Source: Psychrobacillus sp032154225
GTDB taxonomy: Bacteria; Bacillota; Bacilli; Bacillales_A; Planococcaceae
Assembly: GCF_032154225.1 (NCBI RefSeq)
Contig: NZ_JALDYF010000004.1
Coordinates: 62,001-126,000 of the forward strand
DNA length: 64,000 bases
Direction: 5' to 3'
The position numbers were made by a program, and so were the translations under genes. The notes beneath the pieces are model-generated. The model worked only from the letters and a program-made list of their open reading frames with translations, had not been told where the DNA came from and made no database searches. Below, one piece after another: positions 17,799 to 26,242 of the stretch (position 1 is the stretch's first letter; each line of letters begins with the position of its first letter).

Positions 17799-18776
17799 TT
17801 GACAATTAAAGTAGGGATGATAGGAACTGGCTATTTCAGTATGTTCCACGCAAAGATTTTATCGGAATTAGTAGATGTTAAAGTAACCGCTATTTATGGC
17901 ACAAGTTTGGAAAAAGCGGAGGCAATGGCTTCAAAGTTTTCATATGCAAAAGGATATGATGTGTTAGATGAAATGCTGGACACCAATTCCTTAGATGCTG
18001 TCTACATTTGTGTCCCACCAATGGCACATGGAAAGATAGAGCTGGAGCTGATTAAGCGAGGAATTCCATTTTTTGTAGAGAAACCATTGAGTCAAGATAA
18101 TGAAATTCCTATAAGGATATTAACCGAGCTCAAGCAAAAGCCTTTGCTCACATCTGTGGGCTACCATTATCGCTATAGTGATTCGGTTACGCATCTAAAA
18201 AGTGCACTAAATGACCAAAATATTGGTATTGTACTTGGGCAATATATGAGTAGTATGCCTAAAGTACCTTGGTGGAGAAACCAAGCTAGTTCTGGTGGAC
18301 AATTTATTGAACAGGCAACCCATATTGTAGATTTATTACGCTATATTTGTGGTGATATAGAAGAGGTGTACGCAGTATTTGGTAATCGTATTCTTTCTGC
18401 GCAAGATGAATCGATTACTGTAGCAGATGTAGGAACGGTAACGATGAAACTTCGAAGTGGAGTTGTAGCAAATATATCGAATACTTGTATTCTCCCTGAA
18501 AATATAGAGAAAACCGGCATTTCCTTATTCACCGATAAGGGTATGCTTGAATGGACGCCCAATCGTTTAGAACTTACAAAAAGTGGTGAAAAATCGGAAT
18601 TTATTGATGTGGTTAATCCTTACGAACGAGAAAATGCAGTTTTCATCAATGCAGTTCGAACAGGCAACACATTAGGGATTTTATCTGATTATGAAGATGC
18701 ATATGAAACGCATAAAGCAACTTTAGCAGCTTTAGAATCCAATTTGAAAGGTTCTTCTATCAAATTGGACTATTGA
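17799..18776 (+). CDS. Gfo/Idh/MocA-family oxidoreductase, 325 aa
   Basis: NAD(P)-dependent sugar dehydrogenase-type protein. It starts with TTG at 17799 behind GGAGGGG. The N-terminal Rossmann loop is GMIGTGYFSMFHAK, the family EKP motif is FFVEKPLSQD near residue 95, and the catalytic-region His lies in EQATHIVDLL near 170. It has no signal peptide. It sits alone between two terminators, after melA, so it probably acts on a sugar of the same catabolic set, but the substrate cannot be read from the sequence. A second, longer member of the family is encoded at 23187. Confidence 0.8.
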   Translation: MTIKVGMIGTGYFSMFHAKILSELVDVKVTAIYGTSLEKAEAMASKFSYAKGYDVLDEMLDTNSLDAVYICVPPMAHGKIELELIKRGIPFFVEKPLSQDNEIPIRILTELKQKPLLTSVGYHYRYSDSVTHLKSALNDQNIGIVLGQYMSSMPKVPWWRNQASSGGQFIEQATHIVDLLRYICGDIEEVYAVFGNRILSAQDESITVADVGTVTMKLRSGVVANISNTCILPENIEKTGISLFTDKGMLEWTPNRLELTKSGEKSEFIDVVNPYERENAVFINAVRTGNTLGILSDYEDAYETHKATLAALESNLKGSSIKLDY

Positions 18777-18802
18777 AATCAACGTTCTTCTATAGCAAAT
18801 AA

Positions 18803-18845
18803 AAAGTAGTGTGGAAATCATTAAATTTCTGCTCTACTTTTTTTA
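18803..18845 (+). terminator. Rho-independent terminator
   Basis: Stem AAAGTAG...CTACTTT with an inner GAAAT / ATTTC pair, followed by TTTTT, after the 325-residue Gfo/Idh gene. Confidence 0.7.
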
Positions 18846-18853
18846 TGCTATTT

Positions 18854-18883
18854 CTAATTATTCTGTATAGACAGAATAATTAG
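18854..18883 (+). promoter_or_regulatory. Perfect 13-bp inverted repeat with a GntR/HutC-type core
   Basis: Arms 18854-18866 and 18871-18883 pair exactly around ATAG; the centre reads CTGTATAGACAG. GntR/HutC-subfamily regulators (NagR, TreR type) are known to bind TGTATAGACA-like palindromes. There is no T-run, so it is not a terminator. No GntR gene lies in the window; the regulator would be encoded elsewhere. Confidence 0.45.
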
Positions 18884-18901
18884 TTCGTGATAGTATTAGT
18901 T

Positions 18902-18920
18902 TTAGTTAAAGTTTTACTAA
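18902..18920 (+). promoter_or_regulatory. 19-base palindrome resembling the gal/ROK boxes
   Basis: TTAGTTAAAGTTTTACTAA has arms that match at 8 of 9 positions and begins like box 1 upstream of galK (TTAGTTAAA). It may be another site for the ROK repressor, linking this operon to the gal genes. Inference. Confidence 0.4.
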
Positions 18921-18939
18921 ATATTTTTTTCGCGAACTG

Positions 18940-18953
18940 TGTAAGCGTATTCA
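18940..18953 (+). promoter_or_regulatory. Candidate cre site
   Basis: TGTAAGCGTATTCA fits the Bacillus catabolite-responsive element consensus bound by CcpA. It lies 22 bases before the first gene of the large sugar operon. Confidence 0.5.
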
Positions 18954-18975
18954 AAGAAGATTGTGTGGTGATCAT

Positions 18976-19866
18976 ATGACATTTTCATTAGGTGTCGATA
19001 TTGGTGGAACGAAAATTGCGACGGTGTTGATGGATCGAGATGGGAAAATACAAAATCGTTCAGAAGTGCCGAGTGATCCTACCGATAAGGAAAAAATGTT
19101 TGAGCAAGTAATTAAAAGTATTGATCAAATACTTGAAGAATCACAAACTACTTTACAGGAAATACAAGGTGTTGGTGTAGGAGTGCCGGGGAAAATTGAT
19201 AGAGAGAACGGCATTGCTGTTTTCCAAAATAATTTACCTTGGACAAACTTTCCGATTGTAAGCAGATTGCAAGAACATCTATCAATTGAAAATATTACAT
19301 TAGACAATGATGTATGCATGGCAGCGTTTGCAGAGTGGAAGGTATCCAATGCAACAAAGCAAGATACGTTCGTTTACATCACGATTAGTACAGGAATTGC
19401 TTGCTCTGTTATCCACGAGGGGGCATTTATGCGTGGTAAAGGTTTTACTGGTGAAATTGGTTTATTTCCGGTTATAGCAAACGGTCAAATCGAAGCGTTA
19501 GAAAAAGTAGCTTCAGGTCCAGGTATTAAAAAGCTTGCTGAGAAACGATTTAACGATCCAAATATATCAACAGCTGATTTTTTCTCCAAGTATAAAGAAG
19601 AGGACAAGGAAGCTACAAAACTGATGCTTGAAATAGCAGATTCTTTAGCTCATGGTGTTTATTCTATTATATGTTTGCTAGATCCGCACAAAATAGTCTT
19701 TGGTGGCGGTGTTATGAATAACAATCCTTTTTTATTAGAACTAATTAAAGAGGCATTGAAAAAATATTTGATTCCTGAACAACTACATAGTCTTGAAATT
19801 TTATATATAAGCAGTTTGAAGGGAGATTCTGGTGTTGTTGGAGCAGGGTTAAAAGGATTTTTTTAA
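18976..19866 (+). CDS. ROK-family sugar kinase, possible GalNAc kinase
   Basis: 296 residues from ATG at 18976, with GTGGTG just upstream. It has the ROK ATP-binding start LGVDIGGTKIATVLMD, GVGVPGKID, and the catalytic-Asp region LDNDVCMAAFAEW near residue 110. No DNA-binding domain is present, so it is a kinase rather than a repressor. Unusually it lacks the ROK CxCGxxGC zinc cluster, and the normal GEIGH is GEIGL. It leads an operon that also encodes AgaS, a NagA/AgaA-type deacetylase and tagatose-phosphate enzymes, so GalNAc (AgaK-like role) is the best guess for its substrate; GlcNAc or glucose are alternatives. Confidence 0.8.
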   Translation: MTFSLGVDIGGTKIATVLMDRDGKIQNRSEVPSDPTDKEKMFEQVIKSIDQILEESQTTLQEIQGVGVGVPGKIDRENGIAVFQNNLPWTNFPIVSRLQEHLSIENITLDNDVCMAAFAEWKVSNATKQDTFVYITISTGIACSVIHEGAFMRGKGFTGEIGLFPVIANGQIEALEKVASGPGIKKLAEKRFNDPNISTADFFSKYKEEDKEATKLMLEIADSLAHGVYSIICLLDPHKIVFGGGVMNNNPFLLELIKEALKKYLIPEQLHSLEILYISSLKGDSGVVGAGLKGFF

Positions 19867-19945
19867 CATTTAGGGAGGTGAGTACACATTTAGGTGTCTT
19901 CTAGTAAGCTGGAAATTCTACTATTCACAAGGGGAGTGTCAGAGA

Positions 19946-21316
19946 ATGAAATCTATTTTTAGTAAAATGTTTATCTTGCTTGCCATCTTCACAATAATCT
20001 TAGCAGGTTGCAGTAGCGAAAAAGAAGGAAGTAGCGAAGCAACTACACCAGAAAATGGGGAACCAGAAGCTAAAAGCGAAGTGTTAGAAGTTGCAGTATT
20101 CCAAGGTGGTTACGGCGATGCATTTTGGAAACAGTTGGCTGCAAACTTTGAAAAAGCAAATCCTGGTACAAAAGTAAATGTAACAGCAAATCCAGACATT
20201 GGTAATATCATTAGACCAAAAATTATTGCTGGTACACCACCTGATGTTGTATATCTTAATCAAACAGATCCATCTGGTGTAACACAAGGGTTGATTAAAG
20301 AACAAGGCTTAACAGATTTAACAGATTTATTTGCAGGCAACGCAATTGATGAAGACAAGCCATTAGCATTAAAAATATTACCTGGAGTTTTAGAATCTGT
20401 TTATATGTCACCGTATGGCGACGGTAAAATTTATATGGCTCCGTATAACTACAATGTAATGGGACTTTGGTACAACAAAACATTGTTTGACGACAAAGGA
20501 ATTGCATTACCGAAAACATGGGATGAGTTATTAGCATTAAATTCAGTAGCAAAAGAAAATGATCGTGCACTATTCACTTATCAAGGAACGGTACCTTCTT
20601 ATTTAGAAGAAATTCTTATTCCAGCTGTTTATTCACTAGGTGGACAAGAAGCGTTAGATCAAATGTTAGAGTATGATCCAGAATTTTGGAAATCAGAAAC
20701 TGCACTTACTGTACTAGGAATCTTTGAAAAAATTGCAAATGAAGAAAATGCACTGATGAACGGAACGGTTGCACTAGACCATACGCAATCACAAACTTCT
20801 TTCATGCAAGGGAAAGCAATGTTTATCCCTAATGGTAACTGGTTTGAAGGGGAAATGGCTGAAGCACCAAGAGAAGATGGTTTTGAATTCGGTTTCCTTG
20901 GAGTACCAACATTCAATGCAAAAGATCCACTTCTTGCATTAAATTCAGTTGAACAAATGTATATTCCGAAAGATGCTAAAAATCCTGAGCTTGCAAAAGA
21001 GTTTTTAAGATTTATGTATTCGGAAGAAAATATTAAATTGAATGGTGAATTAACAAAAGCGTCGATGGCAGTAGTTGGAGCATCAGATATAGTTGCTGAA
21101 TACTTATCAGAGTCATCTTACAATGTATTTAAAGCAGTTGAATCAGGTATGTATTCAATGTCTGGTAACTTTGCACCAGTACCTGCTGGAGTAAATGTTG
21201 ACCCACGTGAAGTACTATTCGATCAAGTTGCTAGTATTATGAACAAAGAGATGACTGTACAAGAATGGGCAGACAAAATGTATGAAGTCTACTCGAAAGT
21301 GGAAGAAAAAAAGTAA
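19946..21316 (+). CDS. Sugar ABC transporter substrate-binding lipoprotein (importer 1)
   Basis: 456 residues, type 1 extracellular solute-binding family. The signal peptide ends in a lipobox (TIILAGCSS), so Cys21 is lipidated and the protein is held on the outer face of the membrane. A Ser/Glu-rich linker follows, then the binding domain with LPKTWDELLAL near residue 190, a usual feature of carbohydrate binders. It is followed by two permease genes but no ATPase gene. The neighbours suggest a galactosyl-amino-sugar disaccharide as ligand; sequence alone does not show it. Confidence 0.9.
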   Translation: MKSIFSKMFILLAIFTIILAGCSSEKEGSSEATTPENGEPEAKSEVLEVAVFQGGYGDAFWKQLAANFEKANPGTKVNVTANPDIGNIIRPKIIAGTPPDVVYLNQTDPSGVTQGLIKEQGLTDLTDLFAGNAIDEDKPLALKILPGVLESVYMSPYGDGKIYMAPYNYNVMGLWYNKTLFDDKGIALPKTWDELLALNSVAKENDRALFTYQGTVPSYLEEILIPAVYSLGGQEALDQMLEYDPEFWKSETALTVLGIFEKIANEENALMNGTVALDHTQSQTSFMQGKAMFIPNGNWFEGEMAEAPREDGFEFGFLGVPTFNAKDPLLALNSVEQMYIPKDAKNPELAKEFLRFMYSEENIKLNGELTKASMAVVGASDIVAEYLSESSYNVFKAVESGMYSMSGNFAPVPAGVNVDPREVLFDQVASIMNKEMTVQEWADKMYEVYSKVEEKK

Positions 21317-21332
21317 TCAAGTAGATGTATGT

Positions 21333-21367
21333 GCATTCCCCTACTCTAGTAATAGATTAGGGGATGC
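21333..21367 (+). terminator. Intra-operon hairpin after the binding-protein gene
   Basis: GCATTCCCCTA (21333-21343) pairs with TAGGGGATGC (21358-21367) with one bulged T. The T-run is weak, so it probably reduces read-through or protects the upstream mRNA end, giving more binding protein than permease. Confidence 0.5.
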
Positions 21368-21415
21368 TTCTACCTATAAATACATAAAAGTCGATTTTGA
21401 AAGTAGGTGATTTAA

Positions 21416-22297
21416 ATGAAAAATAAAAAGCGAGCAGCTTTTATATTATTTTGTATTTTACCGACATTGCTCATCTTTTCAATATTTATTGTTTATCCGG
21501 TAACACAAGTATTCATTAAATCCATGTACAGTAGCTCAGGTTTTGGAAACAACGAACAATTTATTGGGTTTGCAAACTTTATCGAATTATTCCAAGATGA
21601 TATTTTCCTTCAATCAATAAAAAATACTGGTTTTCTAATGTTAGTTGTTCCAGTAATTACATTATTTTTATCATTAGTGTTTGCCTCTATTTTATCGTTA
21701 GGTGAATTAAGAGAAAAACATTTATATCGAACTATTTTCTTTTTCCCTAGTATTTTATCCTTTGTCGTAATCGGGATTCTTTGGGCCTTCATTTATCATC
21801 CTAATATGGGGATTGTGAATGAAGTTCTAAATTGGATGGGATTAGAGCAGTTCGCCTTAACGTGGCTTGGCAGTAAAGATACTGTTTTATGGGCGATTGC
21901 GCTTGTAATGGTATGGCAAGCTGTCGGTTATTATATGGTTATGTATCTAGCTGGTATGGATAGTATTCCAAAAGAGCTATATGAAGCAGCGTCATTGGAT
22001 GGTGCAAATGCGGTTCAACAATTTTTCAAAATTACCGTTCCTATGCTATGGGAAATCATTCGAATTACGATAATTTTTAGCATTAATGGTGTGTTAAACA
22101 TTAGTTTCGTGCTCGTCATCGTCATGACTGGAGGGGGACCAAATAACTCCTCGCAAGTTGCACTGACCTATATGTATAAACAGGCTTTTGTAAACGCCAA
22201 TTTCGGTTATGCGATGGCCATTGCTGTAATTGTCTTCTCTGTATCTTTATTACTTTCATTTATTAGCAATAAATTAACAGAACGCGAGACTCATTAG
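21416..22297 (+). CDS. Sugar ABC transporter permease, MalF type (importer 1)
   Basis: 293 residues with six predicted membrane helices. The cytoplasmic coupling motif is present as YEAASLDGANAVQQFFKITVP near residue 190 (EAA...G consensus), which contacts the ATPase. It pairs with the next gene, 16 bases on, to form the transmembrane channel for the binding protein encoded before it. Confidence 0.9.
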   Translation: MKNKKRAAFILFCILPTLLIFSIFIVYPVTQVFIKSMYSSSGFGNNEQFIGFANFIELFQDDIFLQSIKNTGFLMLVVPVITLFLSLVFASILSLGELREKHLYRTIFFFPSILSFVVIGILWAFIYHPNMGIVNEVLNWMGLEQFALTWLGSKDTVLWAIALVMVWQAVGYYMVMYLAGMDSIPKELYEAASLDGANAVQQFFKITVPMLWEIIRITIIFSINGVLNISFVLVIVMTGGGPNNSSQVALTYMYKQAFVNANFGYAMAIAVIVFSVSLLLSFISNKLTERETH

Positions 22298-22312
22298 AAT
22301 TGAGGTGTAAAG

Positions 22313-23161
22313 ATGAGCGGAAATAAAGGCATTAAACAAAGAGGCTCAAAAGTACTTGTACGAATTTTTCTATTAACTGCTACATTTATATTTGTTTATC
22401 CTCTAGTTTGGAATTTGATCGCATCTTTGAAAACGAATAAAGAAATTATGAGCAGTCCATGGGGATTACCTGCTGTACTAAATTTCAGTAACTTTGTTCG
22501 AGCATTTACGGAGTCTAATATGGGAGAGTTTATATTAAACTCTTTTTTTGTAACGGGTCTTTCGATGGCGTTACTACTCATTTTAGTTATTCCGACCTCG
22601 TATGCACTGTCGAGATTTGATTTTAAAGGAAGAAAGTTTTTGCATAATTTTTATATGGCGGGATTGTTTATCCAACCAGTTTATATTATGATTCCATTAT
22701 TTCTCATGATGAACAATTTTCATATGCTAGATAATCGTTTTTGGCTAAGTCTCGTGTATGCAGCTGGTGCACTTCCATTTTCGGTGTATTTGCTAACAGG
22801 GTTTATGCGTTCTATTCCGAAAGAGTTTGAAGAATCGGCAGCGATGGATGGAAGTGGCTATTTCCATACGTTAATAAGCATTATTATTCCATTAGCAAGG
22901 CCGGGAATTTTAACTGTTGTCATTTTTAACTTCTTTACTTTTTGGAATGAATACGCACTTGCGTTAGTATTAATTTCAACTGACGAAAAGAAAACAATTC
23001 CTGTTGGGCTCGCTAATCTAATGGAAGTACAGAAATTTGCAACAGACTGGGCTGCGCTATTTGCTGGTCTTGTTCTAGTATTACTTCCAACAATTACTCT
23101 TTATGCATTAACTCAGAAAAAATTGACAGAAGGTATGTCAATGGGTGGTTTAAAAGGATAA
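22313..23161 (+). CDS. Sugar ABC transporter permease, MalG type (importer 1)
   Basis: 282 residues, six predicted membrane helices, with FEESAAMDGSGYFHTLISII near residue 180 as the EAA coupling loop and the usual C-terminal KKLTEGMSMGGLKG seen in MalG-type permeases. GAGGTG stands before the ATG. No ATPase gene follows; MsmX at 42717 is the likely energiser. Confidence 0.9.
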   Translation: MSGNKGIKQRGSKVLVRIFLLTATFIFVYPLVWNLIASLKTNKEIMSSPWGLPAVLNFSNFVRAFTESNMGEFILNSFFVTGLSMALLLILVIPTSYALSRFDFKGRKFLHNFYMAGLFIQPVYIMIPLFLMMNNFHMLDNRFWLSLVYAAGALPFSVYLLTGFMRSIPKEFEESAAMDGSGYFHTLISIIIPLARPGILTVVIFNFFTFWNEYALALVLISTDEKKTIPVGLANLMEVQKFATDWAALFAGLVLVLLPTITLYALTQKKLTEGMSMGGLKG

Positions 23162-23186
23162 GCGAAGCTTAAAGGTGGAGAAAATA

Positions 23187-24443
23187 TTGAAAAAAACGAA
23201 AGCTATTTTAATAGGTGCGGGTGATAGAGGTGCAAAGGCATACGCACCTTATGCAAATGATTATCCGCATGAATTAGAATTTGTTGCGATTGCAGAGTTA
23301 AATAGTGAGAGAAGAGAAGCATTTGCGAAAGCATATGCTCTTTCGGATGAGCAGTGTTATGCATCTTGGGAAGAAATGTTACAAGATGATATAGATGCGG
23401 AAGTTGCTTTTATTTGTACATTGGACCGGCAGCATTATGAGCCAACGATTAAAGCAATCGAAAAGGGCTACCATGTTTTACTTGAAAAGCCAATGTCACC
23501 TGATCCGAAAGAATGTATTTCAATGGTGGAGGTTGCGAAAGAGCATAATAAGCTTTTAACGATTTGTCATGTTCTTCGTTATACACCTTTTTGGCAAAGT
23601 ATAAAAAACATGATTAATGAAGGAAAGATTGGGGATATCGTTTCCATTCAATTGAATGAAAATGTAGAAGTCATGCATATGTCACACAGTTTTGTTCGCG
23701 GAAACTGGAACAACAGTGATGTTTCTAGTCCGATGATTTTACAAAAATCATGCCATGATATGGATATATTAATGTATTTAATGGATCAAAAATGTAAGCA
23801 TGTAAGTTCGTTTGGATCTTTAATGCATTTTAAAGAGGAAAATGCTCCGAAAGGCGGGCCTTTACGCTGCTTAGATGGATGTCCTGTCGAAAATGAGTGC
23901 GCATTTCATGCAGGCAAGTACTATTTAGGTGAAGGAAAAGGTTGGGCGAAGAAGTTCACAACGGATCATTCACGTGAAGGTATTATTCACGCATTAAATA
24001 CTACTGCTTATGGCAAATGTGTTTATCGTTCAGATAATAACGTTGTGGATCATCAAGTAGTCAATTTAGAGTTCGAAAACGGTGCAACTGCAACATTTAG
24101 CATGTGCGGATTCACAAGAGAGCAAACGCGCATTGTTCAGATTATGGGAACAAAAGGTGAGATTAGAGGGAGAATGGACGAAGATACTATATCTGTTTTC
24201 GACTTTTTAACGAAACATGAAACAGTTACACATTTGAGCAAGCCAAAAAGCGGTCACGGTGGCGGAGACGAAGCAATCGTTCGGGACTTTTTGCAAGCAG
24301 TACGAAACTATCCAGGCGAAGGTAGCAGATCTTCTGCTGCAGTATCACTTGAAAGTCATTTATTGGCCTTTGCAGCGGAAGCTTCCAGACGTCAAAATGG
24401 GAAAGTAATTCAAATCGCTAATTTCTCGATTGAAGTTCTTTAA
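23187..24443 (+). CDS. Gfo/Idh/MocA-family protein with a Cys cluster, 418 aa
   Basis: Start taken as TTG at 23187 because GGTGGAG lies 6 bases upstream; a GTG at 23175 overlaps that site. The Rossmann loop is ILIGAGDRGAKAY, the EKP motif is LLEKPMSPD near residue 100, and the catalytic-region motif is KSCHDMDILMYL near 185. After residue 215 there is an extra segment, CLDGCPVENECAFHAGKYY, whose Cys and His could hold zinc or an Fe-S unit; most family members lack it. It lies within the importer/GH35 operon. It may be a sugar dehydrogenase, or a glycosidase working through a keto intermediate as in GH109; that second idea is inference. Confidence 0.78.
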   Translation: MKKTKAILIGAGDRGAKAYAPYANDYPHELEFVAIAELNSERREAFAKAYALSDEQCYASWEEMLQDDIDAEVAFICTLDRQHYEPTIKAIEKGYHVLLEKPMSPDPKECISMVEVAKEHNKLLTICHVLRYTPFWQSIKNMINEGKIGDIVSIQLNENVEVMHMSHSFVRGNWNNSDVSSPMILQKSCHDMDILMYLMDQKCKHVSSFGSLMHFKEENAPKGGPLRCLDGCPVENECAFHAGKYYLGEGKGWAKKFTTDHSREGIIHALNTTAYGKCVYRSDNNVVDHQVVNLEFENGATATFSMCGFTREQTRIVQIMGTKGEIRGRMDEDTISVFDFLTKHETVTHLSKPKSGHGGGDEAIVRDFLQAVRNYPGEGSRSSAAVSLESHLLAFAAEASRRQNGKVIQIANFSIEVL

Positions 24444-24463
24444 TAAGAAAGGTGTTGCTAGCA

Positions 24464-26206
24464 ATGTCGATGTTAACAGTGCAAGGAAAAGATTTATACA
24501 TAAATAATGAGCCTATTCAGCTTATTTCTGGTGCAATTCATTATTTCAGAGTTGTACCAGAGTATTGGGAAGATCGTTTATTAAAGTTAAAAGCATGTGG
24601 GTTTAATTGTGTGGAAACATACGTACCTTGGAACTTACATGAGCCAAAAGAAGGCGAGTTTAATTTTGAAGGTATCGCTAATATCGAAGAGTTTATACGA
24701 ATTGCAGAACGCCTTGATTTACATGTAATTGTTCGACCAAGCCCTTATATTTGTGCGGAATGGGAATTCGGTGGCTTACCATCTTGGCTTCTAGCAGATC
24801 GTAATATGAGATTTAGATCTTATTATGAGCCGTATTTAGAAAAAGTAGATAATTATTATGATGTTTTATTGAAAAGATTAAAGCCACTACTTCAAACAAA
24901 TGGTGGACCAATTATTGCAATGCAAATTGAAAATGAGTATGGTAGTTTTGGAAATGATAAAAAATACCTTACGTATATAAAAGATGCAATGATTTCTCGA
25001 GGGATCGACGTGCTATTATTCACTTCAGACGGTCCTACAGATTTAATGCTTCAAGGTGGAACGGTAGATGATGTGTTAGCAACAGTAAACTTCGGTTCAA
25101 AACCAGCAGAAGCATTTGAGAAATTGCAAGAGTATTTCCCGAACACACCTAGTATTGTGATGGAATATTGGAATGGATGGTTTGATCATTGGGGAGAAGA
25201 GCATCATGAACGTGATCCAGCTGAAACTGCTTCAACATTTGCGGAAATGCTAGAGCGAGGCGATTCCGTCAATTTCTATATGTTCCATGGTGGTACAAAT
25301 TTTGGCTTTTACAACGGAGCAAACTACGGGGATGAATATCAACCGACAGTGACGAGCTATGACTATGATTGCCCAGTAAGTGAGACGGGTGATATTACGC
25401 TGAAGTTCCATGAGGTACGAAAAGCAATTGCTAAACATAAAGATATAGGTGAATTAATATTGCCGAAACCAATTCCAAAATTAGCATATGGAAATGTTAC
25501 AATGACCGAGTCGGTTTCCTTATTTGAAGCTCTTGAAATGATTAGTCATCCTATTGGGCGAGCAAATCCAGAAACAATGGAAGCGTTAGGCCAGGATTAT
25601 GGTTTTACACTTTATCGCACATTTTTGGAAGGACCAAAGGAAGAAGCCGAATTAACGATACAACAAGTTCGTGACCGAGCTCTTGTGTTTGTTAATAATG
25701 AATATAAAGGTGTTATTGATCGTTGGAAAAATAATACGATTTCATTTGAAGTGCCAAAAGAGGGTGTTCAGCTCGATATTGTTGTGGAAAATATGGGACG
25801 TATTAATTATGGGCCGATGATGAATGATCCGAAGGGAATTACAGAAGGAGTAAGATTTGAACGTCAGTTTTTATTTGACTGGACAATGTATCCTCTACCA
25901 ATGGATAATCTTCAAAAGCTAGCGTTTCAAGTAGGGACTACTCCAACAGTTGGACCGGCTTTTTACAAAGGAATTTTGCATGTAGAAGAAGTAGCAGATA
26001 CTTTTGTAGAATTGGATGGTTGGGTAAAAGGTTTTGTTGTTGTAAATGGTTTTAACCTGGGTAGATACTGGGAAAAAGGACCGCAACAAACTTTATATTT
26101 ACCTGGCCCATTGCTTCGTAAAGGAGATAATGAAATAATAGTTTTTGAATTACACGGAACCGATCAACCAGGAATCTCTTTAATAGATACACATAAATTA
26201 GGTTAA
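24464..26206 (+). CDS. Beta-galactosidase, glycoside hydrolase family 35
   Basis: 580 residues, retaining enzyme. The TIM barrel covers roughly residues 1-320 and carries the acid/base in AMQIENEYGSFG (Glu158) and the nucleophile in IVMEYWNGWFDHWG (Glu234). Beta-sandwich domains follow (about 375-580), ending with GFNLGRYWEKGPQ and PLLRKGDNEIIVFEL, typical of the family. There is no signal peptide, so it cuts imported sugar. Characterised Bacillus GH35 enzymes of this type prefer Gal-beta-1,3-GlcNAc/GalNAc. ATG at 24464 is the chosen start; a second ATG two codons later is possible. Confidence 0.9.
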   Translation: MSMLTVQGKDLYINNEPIQLISGAIHYFRVVPEYWEDRLLKLKACGFNCVETYVPWNLHEPKEGEFNFEGIANIEEFIRIAERLDLHVIVRPSPYICAEWEFGGLPSWLLADRNMRFRSYYEPYLEKVDNYYDVLLKRLKPLLQTNGGPIIAMQIENEYGSFGNDKKYLTYIKDAMISRGIDVLLFTSDGPTDLMLQGGTVDDVLATVNFGSKPAEAFEKLQEYFPNTPSIVMEYWNGWFDHWGEEHHERDPAETASTFAEMLERGDSVNFYMFHGGTNFGFYNGANYGDEYQPTVTSYDYDCPVSETGDITLKFHEVRKAIAKHKDIGELILPKPIPKLAYGNVTMTESVSLFEALEMISHPIGRANPETMEALGQDYGFTLYRTFLEGPKEEAELTIQQVRDRALVFVNNEYKGVIDRWKNNTISFEVPKEGVQLDIVVENMGRINYGPMMNDPKGITEGVRFERQFLFDWTMYPLPMDNLQKLAFQVGTTPTVGPAFYKGILHVEEVADTFVELDGWVKGFVVVNGFNLGRYWEKGPQQTLYLPGPLLRKGDNEIIVFELHGTDQPGISLIDTHKLG

Positions 26207-26242
26207 TTTCGGTATTTGTAAAAATAGAAAAGGTGATGGAGA

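Noticed and set aside
18854..18883. Terminator at the perfect inverted repeat
   Set aside because: No T-run follows, and a proper terminator already lies at 18803-18845; an operator fits better.
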